A stretch of 6,416 nt of DNA from an uncultured Erysipelotrichaceae bacterium (GTDB taxonomy: Bacteria; Bacillota_I; Bacilli_A; Erysipelotrichales; Erysipelotrichaceae): assembly GCA_947175465.1 (NCBI GenBank), contig CAMWMY010000072.1:1-6416 (forward strand), in the 5' to 3' direction. Position 1 is the first letter of the stretch; every line of letters starts with the position of its first letter. A model generated the notes under the pieces. It ran no database searches. It had not been told where the DNA came from and was given only the letters and a program-made list of their open reading frames with translations. Positions 1 to 4,621 of the stretch are shown piece by piece. The translations under genes and the position numbers were made by a program.

Positions 1-200
1 CTAACAAAATTGGAGAGATTTTAGAAATAACAATCTTCATGGATAAAAAATTTTGATAGTGCTTCTGTTAGATAGTCCTGTTTTGAAAAGAATATATCTT
101 TGACGAAATCTACCCCATTGGGCAGTTCAAAATTGCCTTTACCTTCCGCCCCTGCCCCAAACAGAAATGTTATTTTTTTATCATTGGTCTTCTTTTTCAT
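1..200 (-). pseudogene. 5' part of a gene with GAGAE Rossmann-like motif, apparently frameshifted and cut by the window edge
   Basis: A start at 200 has a GGAG eight bases upstream and opens a 59-codon frame that stops at 21-23. The protein begins with a lysine-rich stretch, then a hydrophobic strand running into FLFGAGAEGKG (about residues 12-22) and LPNG (26-29). A strand followed by GAGA and a later polar-proline turn is how SIR2-like and other Rossmann nucleotide-binding domains begin, so a nucleotide or NAD-binding role is possible; family membership is not proven. The stop follows a run of six A (45-50 on the plus strand, T on the coding strand). Removing one base there lets the frame continue as SKFLSMKIVISKISPILL to the window edge, so a one-base frameshift or sequencing error is likely. 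It lies 97 bases after the TIR gene on the same strand and may be the third gene of that operon. An intact small protein is the alternative. Confidence 0.45.
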
Positions 201-297
201 GATTTTTCTCCAATTAAAAGTATGCTGTTCAATATTTGATAACTTTAATTCATATTTTTTGATATGCTACTGTCTTGGTCATTAATTCTTTTACCAT

Positions 298-2034
298 CTA
301 TAATCCTAATAAAATTTCTGCTAAAGTTCTTTTTTGCCTTTTCATTTTAGGGATTTTTTTATTACATTCAGCTAATAATACTCTACAATCTCTATAATCA
401 ATGATTCGCGTTAATAGTTCAACTGCTTTGTCAAGTTCGACCGAATATTTAGCAGTTCTCATTATTTCTTTGCTTTCATTATATATTTTTTCTTTTATTG
501 TTTCTATTTTCGATTTGCACTCAATGATAAGGTTATCAGAATCCTTCCAACCTGAAATGATTTCACATTTTTGTATTGCCACTTCAAGAGACTCTATATC
601 ATTTTCTTCCATTTTCTGCTTGGCGAAAAAATATATAGCATCTTTTTGAGCAATTTTCGCTTTATCTAAACACTGCTGTTCAAGTGATTGAGCATCTTTA
701 TAATCAATTATGGTTTTGAATGTATTTGCTGCATCTTTAAATTGTTTTTCACTATGAGCCGTATTCATCAATCTTAAAGCTTCGGTATAAATCTTATTAA
801 TTCTTTCTTGCTCATTACGCTCTATGATAAAATCAATATAACCTGCTAATTCATCAGCAAGTTTTTTGTCTGCGAAGCGAATGACTTTTTCGTAATTGAT
901 GTTATTATTAAACTCATGTTTGCAATCGGCAAGGTTCTCTTTCTTGCTCACCTTCAATTCAACCATCAATTTGCCGAGATAAGCCATTGCATTTTCAGGG
1001 TCTTGATCAAGGACCTTTTCACAATACTCGTTTGCACTGTTCCAATCCTTATCTTCAAGGAACATAAATGCGCGCTTTAAAATCGGTTCAACAGATGCGT
1101 TAGAATTATTGATAACAACAGTTTCTTTAACGGAAGATTTTTTTGAAACAATCTTTTGAACACCATGAATCAAATCCTGCATAAAGCCAATTTTACCCAT
1201 ATCCTGTGCCTGCAAAAATGCAAATTCCTCAGGCATATCGTATGGGCTCATATCCTTATAACACGGGATTAAGGTTTTGCTGTTATCTTGCTTAACGATT
1301 GCAAGGTATCTGCTCCACTCATTTTTAACCCATACTGCATTCATATTTTCAGCACTTGTGCCGACAACAAGCATAACCTTAGCAGAATTGAGTGCAGCAA
1401 ATATGTACGGCTCATACGCTGTACCGATCTTATCTTCGAGTGTAATACGAGAGAAAAATACTCGATAGCCCTCTCGTGTAAGACTATTATAAATATCTTG
1501 AGCATAAACGCTGTCGTGTGTCCTTCTACCTTGAGTATCAGTTTCTTTATAACAAATAAAAACATCAAAAGGCTCTTCTTTATCTGAAATTTCAAGAATA
1601 CCTTTTTGAATTTCATCAATAACCTTTGCTTCAGACTCATAGACATCACGCTGGTAACCGTCTGCATTTGCGATAGCTTTTTGATAATCATTATCGTTAA
1701 AAATTGATGTAAGCTGAGCGCGATTTACAGTAGGCACCTTTTTATGCGTTGCAGGGTCATCAACATACTCAATACCATAACGACAAAGAACAATAGACCA
1801 ATATGCTTCAGAATCACTATTGTCCTCACCGAGTATCATTTCATAGATACCCATTGCCTTGTCAAATTCGTTATTTCTTCTGAAATGATTAGCACGCTCA
1901 TAAAGATTAATTCTTTTTTCATCATCAAGTTTAGGCAGAGTTTGTTTAGTGCCACAGTATTCACATTCGCATACTGTTAGTACCTTTTCAATATTCAAAT
2001 CACCGCCACACATTTTACATTTAAAAAGTGCCAT
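298..2034 (-). CDS. Zinc-ribbon / TIR domain / C-terminal helical-repeat protein
   Basis: Residues 1-35 form a zinc ribbon with CxxC pairs C6/C9 and C24/C27. Residues 41-80 look like a TPR-type helical pair. A TIR domain spans about 155-295: it opens with EPFDVFICYKETD, has RVFFSRITLED, and carries E208 (in TAYEPY) where catalytic glutamates of NAD-cleaving TIR domains such as SARM1 lie, followed by MLVVGTS and VWVKNEWSRY. The C-terminal part has three tandem repeats with exact 51-residue spacing, each ending in a Y/W-(K/R)-D then L-x-x-x-C pattern (Y445, W496, Y547). Bacterial TIR domains cleave NAD or make cyclic ADP-ribose signals in defence such as Thoeris; NADase activity here is inferred. 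The protein is probably cytosolic, since no membrane segment is seen. The gene follows the RHH regulator by 26 bases and has a GAGGAG site eight bases before the ATG. Confidence 0.9.
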   Translation of the reverse strand: MALFKCKMCGGDLNIEKVLTVCECEYCGTKQTLPKLDDEKRINLYERANHFRRNNEFDKAMGIYEMILGEDNSDSEAYWSIVLCRYGIEYVDDPATHKKVPTVNRAQLTSIFNDNDYQKAIANADGYQRDVYESEAKVIDEIQKGILEISDKEEPFDVFICYKETDTQGRRTHDSVYAQDIYNSLTREGYRVFFSRITLEDKIGTAYEPYIFAALNSAKVMLVVGTSAENMNAVWVKNEWSRYLAIVKQDNSKTLIPCYKDMSPYDMPEEFAFLQAQDMGKIGFMQDLIHGVQKIVSKKSSVKETVVINNSNASVEPILKRAFMFLEDKDWNSANEYCEKVLDQDPENAMAYLGKLMVELKVSKKENLADCKHEFNNNINYEKVIRFADKKLADELAGYIDFIIERNEQERINKIYTEALRLMNTAHSEKQFKDAANTFKTIIDYKDAQSLEQQCLDKAKIAQKDAIYFFAKQKMEENDIESLEVAIQKCEIISGWKDSDNLIIECKSKIETIKEKIYNESKEIMRTAKYSVELDKAVELLTRIIDYRDCRVLLAECNKKIPKMKRQKRTLAEILLGL

Positions 2035-2042
2035 AATTATTT

Positions 2043-2048
2043 CTCCTC
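2043..2048 (-). promoter_or_regulatory. Ribosome binding site of the TIR gene
   Basis: GAGGAG on the minus strand with an eight-base spacer to the ATG at 2034. It fixes the start just before the zinc-ribbon cysteines and lies in the short gap after the RHH gene, which supports co-transcription. Confidence 0.8.
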
Positions 2049-2060
2049 ATAATGCTATAT

Positions 2061-2246
2061 TTAATCAATCTCTAAATTTTCAACTGCAAACTCCAAACAT
2101 CTTTGCATAATATCATTTCTAGTTCTACCGGTTATCTTTGAAATACTATCAAGCGACTCTATCAATTCATTAGGAAGTCTGACTGATACAACAGAAGAAT
2201 CACCACGATATTTTTTAGTTGTTATTTTCAATTTTTTATCAGCCAT
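2061..2246 (-). CDS. Ribbon-helix-helix (CopG/Arc-type) transcriptional regulator
   Basis: A 61-aa protein with a basic N-terminal tail (KKLKITTKK), a predicted beta strand VVSVRLP (19-25), helix NELIESLDSIS (26-36), a turn at TGRTRND and a second helix running to residue 57. This is the ordinary RHH layout, in which a dimer inserts a two-stranded sheet into the major groove. It is the first gene of a minus-strand operon and the TIR gene follows 26 bases later. A near-consensus promoter with TACA/TGTA half-sites in its spacer lies directly upstream, so autorepression of the RHH-TIR operon is the simplest inference. RHH proteins are also common antitoxins, so a role in restraining a harmful TIR enzyme is conceivable but unproven. 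The start is set by AGGTGG four bases upstream. Confidence 0.88.
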   Translation of the reverse strand: MADKKLKITTKKYRGDSSVVSVRLPNELIESLDSISKITGRTRNDIMQRCLEFAVENLEID

Positions 2247-2250
2247 ATAA

Positions 2251-2257
2251 CCACCTC
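2251..2257 (-). promoter_or_regulatory. Ribosome binding site of the RHH gene
   Basis: GAGGTGG on the minus strand, four bases before the ATG at 2246. It is strong and slightly close, and it supports the chosen start. Confidence 0.7.
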
Positions 2258-2274
2258 ACATTATTAACAACTGC

Positions 2275-2304
2275 ATTATACTACAAATGTAATACAGATG
2301 TCAA
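2275..2304 (-). promoter_or_regulatory. Sigma-70 type promoter of the RHH-TIR operon
   Basis: On the minus strand, TTGACA (2304-2299) and TATAAT (2280-2275) both match consensus perfectly, with an 18-base spacer. The -10 lies 28 bases before the RHH start codon, giving a short leader. Such a strong promoter in front of a potentially toxic TIR enzyme implies a repressor, and the first gene of the operon encodes a DNA-binding protein. Confidence 0.85.
2282..2296. promoter_or_regulatory. Candidate RHH operator inside the promoter spacer
   Basis: The plus strand reads TACA-AA-TGTA-A-TACA: three alternating 4-bp half-sites forming two overlapping palindromes. RHH proteins typically bind short repeated half-sites, and occupancy here, between -10 and -35, would block RNA polymerase. 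Binding is inferred. Confidence 0.5.
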
Positions 2305-2324
2305 TTTGAAAGAATTTTATTTTA

Positions 2325-2337
2325 ATAAGTAACTTAT
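2325..2337. promoter_or_regulatory. 13-bp palindrome upstream of the RHH-TIR promoter
   Basis: ATAAGT-A-ACTTAT is a perfect odd palindrome about 20 bases upstream of the -35 in a very AT-rich tract. It could be a second regulator site or an UP-like region. AT-rich DNA makes short palindromes common, so the call is tentative. Confidence 0.3.
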
Positions 2338-2489
2338 ATTAAATAAAAAATAATTACCTCTAAGATAGTCACAGCATAGCACTTAGGCGCATCATTTCAG
2401 CGATAATTCCGAAATGAGCGGAGAACCGCACCCTTGTATTCGACATTAAAATCGCCCTAAATTCATTGGTCGAAAAAAAGCAGGATAAA
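2338..2489. other. Non-coding stretch, no gene seen
   Basis: No convincing ORF or ribosome binding site on either strand. Part of it (about 2380-2455) is richer in G and C than its surroundings. It contains two small inverted repeats, CATTTC/GAAATG (2393-2398 and 2411-2416) and GCGG/CCGC (2418-2421 and 2426-2429). It could be a structured RNA or the remains of a lost gene; nothing more specific can be said. Confidence 0.4.
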
Positions 2490-2520
2490 GGCTGGGCATA
2501 AAAATCTTTATTGCCCAGCC
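2490..2520. terminator. Strong hairpin, possible terminator
   Basis: GGCTGGGCA (2490-2498) pairs perfectly with TGCCCAGCC (2512-2520), and an inner TAAA/TTTA can extend the stem past one bulge. On the minus strand it is followed by CTTTATCC and then a run of seven T, a poorly spaced tail. No active gene is seen immediately upstream on either strand, so it may be a relic or part of a small RNA. Confidence 0.4.
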
Positions 2521-2528
2521 AAAACACA

Positions 2529-2560
2529 CCGAAAAGCAACGCTTTTCGGACCTTTTATTT
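2529..2560 (+). terminator. Hairpin with T-rich tail
   Basis: CCGAAAAGC (2529-2537) and GCTTTTCGG (2541-2549) form a perfect 9-bp stem with an AAC loop, followed by ACCTTTTATTTT. The layout is that of a plus-strand intrinsic terminator. No plus-strand gene precedes it in the window, so it may end a small RNA or belong to a lost gene. Confidence 0.5.
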
Positions 2561-2623
2561 TGAGCCCAAAATGCACATCCGTGAATGTGTTTTGGTACCA
2601 AAATTCAAATTTTTTGAGCCCAA
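2558..2623. repeat. Direct repeat TTTTGAGCCCAA, two copies 54 bp apart
   Basis: The 12-mer occurs exactly at 2558-2569 and 2612-2623. Between the copies lies a 14-bp palindrome. The repeats sit upstream of a plus-strand promoter and may be regulator or recombinase binding sites. Confidence 0.45.
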
Positions 2624-2681
2624 TATTAACGAAAACCTACCTAATATCAAGCTTTTTTCGCAATATTTTTGATACCAAAAA
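2590..2681. repeat. Palindrome TTTTGGTACCAAAA and a second imperfect copy
   Basis: TTTTGGTACCAAAA at 2590-2603 is a perfect 14-bp palindrome. TTTTTGATACCAAAAA at 2666-2681 is the same site with a single mismatched pair. A third related stretch, GTGTTTT-ACCAAAATT at 2753-2768, repeats the flanks of the first copy (from 2587) but lacks GGT and lies just after the plus-strand promoter. The set looks like operator copies or a decayed duplication. Confidence 0.45.
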
Positions 2682-2723
2682 GTTATCCCAAAATACAAAC
2701 TTCCTATTCGATTCCATTTTTAC

Positions 2724-2752
2724 TGGACAAATCAAAAAATTTGCGCTATTAT
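2724..2752 (+). promoter_or_regulatory. Promoter for the leader peptide / 48-aa ORF transcript
   Basis: TGGACA (2724-2729) and TATTAT (2747-2752), each five of six to consensus, with a 17-base spacer. A small TGCAC-AATC-GTGCA hairpin (2768-2781) follows in the leader, then an AGAAAGGAAAAG ribosome binding site and an ATG at 2796. Confidence 0.6.
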
Positions 2753-2795
2753 GTGTTTTACCAAAATTGCACAATCGTGCAGAAAGGAAAAGTAT

Positions 2796-2831
2796 ATGAA
2801 ACAATTTAATATTTCAAACAATATACTTTAA
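2796..2831 (+). CDS. 11-codon leader peptide
   Basis: ATG at 2796, with GAAAGGA seven bases upstream, encodes MKQFNISNNIL and stops at 2829-2831. The stop overlaps the AAAGGAGG Shine-Dalgarno at 2830-2837, an arrangement suited to translational coupling. No transmembrane or toxin-like character is evident. It could be a regulatory leader of a downstream gene that is now degraded, or simply chance; its position after a good promoter and ribosome binding site favours real translation. Confidence 0.4.
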   Translation: MKQFNISNNIL

Positions 2832-2944
2832 AGGAGGCGAAACAGAAAACGAATAAAAGAACTGTTGCCCTATGGCAACAGAAAAGAAACTTGAATTTGA
2901 AAATATACCAATTGACAATAAAGATATTTTCATAAAAGATGTTC
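2830..2944 (+). pseudogene. Possible relic of a serine recombinase N-terminus behind an orphan Shine-Dalgarno
   Basis: AAAGGAGG at 2830-2837 is near perfect, yet no ATG, GTG or TTG lies at a normal distance. Eleven bases later an ACG codon (2849-2851) begins a frame reading NKRTVAL, then W, then unrelated sequence to a stop at about 2942-2944. Resolvase/large serine recombinase proteins often begin with a first strand such as KRTVALYCRVS, so this may be the start of such a gene, with ATG changed to ACG and the rest deleted just before the catalytic serine. Seven residues is thin evidence, so this is an inference only. It fits a neighbourhood that also holds a tRNA attachment scar. Confidence 0.25.
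2862..2881 (+). repeat. Perfect hairpin spanning the start codon of the 48-aa ORF
   Basis: CTGTTGCC (2862-2869) and GGCAACAG (2874-2881) are exact reverse complements with a CTAT loop. The AT of the ATG at 2872 lies in the loop and its G is paired. In RNA this would hinder initiation; in DNA it could be a recombination junction. It is not followed by a T tract, so it is not a terminator. Confidence 0.55.
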
Positions 2945-3018
2945 CAAAGGACATAACAATATCAATGGCAAAATTAATCTTCCCAAGTATTCAAGAGTAT
3001 TTTGAAAAGCAGGATTAA
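2872..3018 (+). CDS. Small protein of unknown function (48 aa)
   Basis: The ORF starts at ATG 2872 and ends at 3016-3018, encoding a charged, soluble-looking protein that begins MATEKKLEFENIPIDNKD and ends in a predicted helix, PSIQEYFEKQD. I do not recognise a family. It is followed 12 bases later by a good terminator on the same strand, and a good promoter and leader lie upstream, which supports expression. However, the strong Shine-Dalgarno is 34 bases before the ATG and a hairpin covers the start, so initiation would be unusual. It might instead be the surviving 3' end of a longer gene fused to foreign upstream sequence; an in-frame TAA at 2854-2856 blocks extension. An alternative internal ATG is at 2967. 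Confidence 0.45.
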   Translation: MATEKKLEFENIPIDNKDIFIKDVPKDITISMAKLIFPSIQEYFEKQD

Positions 3019-3030
3019 TATATGACAACA

Positions 3031-3064
3031 GGCAGGTAGCACAAAACTACCTGCCTTAACTTTT
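3031..3064 (+). terminator. Intrinsic terminator after the 48-aa ORF
   Basis: GGCAGGTAG (3031-3039) pairs with CTACCTGCC (3047-3055) around a CACAAAA loop, and TTAACTTTT follows. The T tail is interrupted but the 9-bp stem is strong. It ends the plus-strand unit, facing the minus-strand terminator at 3081-3128. Confidence 0.75.
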
Positions 3065-3080
3065 GTAGTGATTTAGATAT

Positions 3081-3128
3081 AAAAAAGAAATCCGAATGTA
3101 TCACCTACAATGATAAAGTTCGGATTTC
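3081..3128 (-). terminator. Intrinsic terminator downstream of the tRNA-Gln 3' fragment
   Basis: On the minus strand GAAATCCGAA and TTCGGATTTC form a 10-bp stem, extended by an inner TATCA/TGATA pairing, and are followed by TTTTTT (3086-3081). It lies only seven bases beyond the CCA end of the tRNA fragment, as expected for the native terminator of a tRNA transcript. This suggests that the lower-coordinate side is the original chromosomal flank. Confidence 0.8.
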
Positions 3129-3135
3129 TACTCTT

Positions 3136-3180
3136 TGGCAGAGGTATAAGGATTCGAACCTTAAATGACGGAGTCAGAGT
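3136..3180 (-). other. attR-like site: 3' fragment of tRNA-Gln(CUG)
   Basis: Read on the minus strand, the 45 bases give an anticodon loop CTCTGAC (anticodon CUG), the 3' side of the anticodon stem TCCGT, a 4-base variable loop CATT, a T arm TAAGG-TTCGAAT-CCTTA, the acceptor 3' strand TACCTCT, discriminator G and encoded CCA. This matches positions 31-76 of a tRNA-Gln and resembles bacterial glutamine tRNAs in the TTCGAATCC core. Upstream of position 31 the bases no longer pair and there is no D arm or 5' acceptor strand, so it is not a working tRNA. A 3' tRNA piece starting in the anticodon loop is the classic trace of tyrosine-recombinase integration. By orientation the intact tRNA should be at higher coordinates, outside the window. 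Confidence 0.85.
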
Positions 3181-3322
3181 GTAAAAATCACTTTTTGAAA
3201 CATACCGTTTTAAGCCAAATTTTGAAAACTAAGTCTCTCAAAAATCTCTCAGAAATTGTATCTACAGCCATTATAACTTTTTATCATAAATGGATGAAAT
3301 ATAACTGAATCACTATATTGAA
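3181..3322. other. Gene-free stretch between attachment site and NTase gene
   Basis: No ORF with a ribosome binding site and no clear terminator for the NTase gene. It is AT-rich and has short repeats: TTTTTGAAA near 3192-3200, TTTTGAAAA near 3220-3228, and the TCTCTCA pair at 3234-3251. This is the position where arm-type integrase or excisionase sites are usually found just inside an element. Confidence 0.4.
3234..3251. repeat. TCTCTCA direct repeat with 11-bp period
   Basis: TCTCTCA at 3234-3240 and 3245-3251, each followed by A-rich bases, so about one DNA helical turn apart. It lies about 55 bases inside the tRNA-fragment boundary, consistent with arm-site binding for a tyrosine integrase or excisionase; this role is inferred. 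Confidence 0.35.
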
Positions 3323-4621
3323 TCAACAAGATTTAATAGGAACATCAATTCTATCTCTGGCAACACATACTCCATTCTTTACCAAAAAACATTCTACATA
3401 GTGAGGGCCTTTAAAATTTGTGTTTTCCTTTTTTATTTTTGAATTTGTTTTTTCAATATTTCCTCTAATCATATTTCTGCGGATAGCCTCATCTCCAACA
3501 TTTCTAACCTTCCAATAGATATCATATGGTTCCATGCAATCCGTATCCGCTATTTTAAAAGTTAACCTTTTATCTATAGCTAAATATCCTCCTGTGAATA
3601 ATATAATTGATAACATTTTATCTCTAAATCCATTTTGACTAACAATACAATCTATTGTCAAAGAATACCTAATATCCACGGAAAATTTATTTTCAATAAA
3701 TTCTTCTGTATTATCACAGTTGAATTCAAAGGATTTTGATACATATGTAGATGAATCATTGGAATATACAGTTCCAAACAGTTCGCTCAAGGTATCCTCA
3801 ATTGTTTCGTTTTCAATTGCTTCATTTAACTTTTCAAATGCTTTTTTTGCTTTTGAAACAAATTTTCCATTATCAGAATTATAAACTTGTTGATTACTTC
3901 CTACAGCATACCAATAGGTTTGATCTTTATTTTGAGATTTTAAGTAATCAAACAGTTGTAATAAAATTTCTGTGTAATCTTCTATACTCTTATTAGCAAA
4001 ATAATCATTATCATAAAAGAAATTATATACCAAAGTATCAATAAGCAACCCACCGAATTTAAAACCAATATTATTTTTCCAACATCTAACCATTCTACAA
4101 AAATCAAAATATTTATTATTCGATTGATTTTCACAGTCAAGACATTCTGTTTGCTCACTCAATGGATCTGTTATTTTCCATGAGCCACCATTATGAGTAT
4201 CTGGATATTTAAATCTATTATCTGATTGCTTAAATGCTGGAACCAATTCTATTGTGTATTTATTAAAAGCTATTACAACAACTTGTCCATCTCCACTGAT
4301 GTCGGAATTAGGATATTTTTCCAACAAAGTATTTTTGACATCTTGTAGCAAAGCTGATTGCCCGTTACTCTCATAATCGTTGTATTTAGTATATATTTCA
4401 GCCGGTAAATCAAATAATATATCCAAATCACTATTACCATTAACCGCTGTTTTTCTTCCTACAGATCCTACAATATACATATGAGATTCACTATCATCAC
4501 TTATATCATAATATGCTTTATTTAACTTTTTTGCGATATTTCCTGTCGTAGTTGTTATATCTTCAAAATTTTTAATTTTTATATTATCACAAAAACTATT
4601 AAAATCACTCGCCATTCTCAT
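3323..4621 (-). CDS. CD-NTase (SMODS-type nucleotidyltransferase) with C-terminal AGS-C sensor-like domain
   Basis: A 432-aa protein. The nucleotidyltransferase core has the helix-turn motif GSVGRKTAVNGNSDLDI (G52-S53, then D65 and D67 as metal ligands), and a third acidic ligand E125 in TIELVPAF. Helical NTase sequence follows to about residue 280. The C-terminal 110 residues, with YWKVRNVGDEA and FKGPHYVECFLVKNGVCVARDRI, match the AGS-C domain found behind SMODS nucleotidyltransferases and proposed to sense nucleotides. Family knowledge: such enzymes make cyclic or linear oligonucleotide messengers in CBASS-type phage defence. The product here cannot be read from sequence. The gene overlaps the SLATT gene by 17 nt, so the two are translationally coupled. 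GAGGGG lies four bases before the chosen ATG; a second ATG at 4615 is ten bases away and is also possible. No ubiquitin-like or HORMA/TRIP13 ancillary genes are seen, as in the simplest CBASS type. Confidence 0.87.
   Translation of the reverse strand: MRMASDFNSFCDNIKIKNFEDITTTTGNIAKKLNKAYYDISDDSESHMYIVGSVGRKTAVNGNSDLDILFDLPAEIYTKYNDYESNGQSALLQDVKNTLLEKYPNSDISGDGQVVVIAFNKYTIELVPAFKQSDNRFKYPDTHNGGSWKITDPLSEQTECLDCENQSNNKYFDFCRMVRCWKNNIGFKFGGLLIDTLVYNFFYDNDYFANKSIEDYTEILLQLFDYLKSQNKDQTYWYAVGSNQQVYNSDNGKFVSKAKKAFEKLNEAIENETIEDTLSELFGTVYSNDSSTYVSKSFEFNCDNTEEFIENKFSVDIRYSLTIDCIVSQNGFRDKMLSIILFTGGYLAIDKRLTFKIADTDCMEPYDIYWKVRNVGDEAIRRNMIRGNIEKTNSKIKKENTNFKGPHYVECFLVKNGVCVARDRIDVPIKSC

Noticed and set aside
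100..285. Plus-strand ORF of 61 codons with a hydrophobic stretch
   Set aside because: It is the complement of the minus-strand GAGAE gene, which has a proper ribosome binding site and a recognisable motif; this ORF has no such site.
253..300. 15-codon ORF starting right after the TIR stop codon
   Set aside because: ATG follows the stop directly but no ribosome binding site or conserved feature is visible, and the length is within chance expectation.
1341..1691. Minus-strand ORF of 116 codons inside the TIR gene
   Set aside because: It lies in another frame of the TIR coding region and has a low-complexity K/L-rich translation with no ribosome binding site.
298..2246. Classical RHH-antitoxin / toxin pair
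   Set aside because: The downstream protein is a large zinc-ribbon TIR protein rather than a RelE/ParE-type toxin; only a regulatory analogy is supported.
2553..2770. CRISPR-like array from the repeated motifs
   Set aside because: The repeats are only 12-16 bp, unevenly spaced and differ in type; there are no regular spacers and no cas genes.
2560..2799. Plus-strand ORF of 79 codons
   Set aside because: It has no ribosome binding site, would start at TTG inside a direct repeat, and spans palindromes and a promoter; its translation looks like random AT-rich sequence.
3136..3180. A functional tRNA gene on the minus strand
   Set aside because: The D arm, 5' anticodon stem and 5' acceptor strand are missing; bases upstream do not pair.
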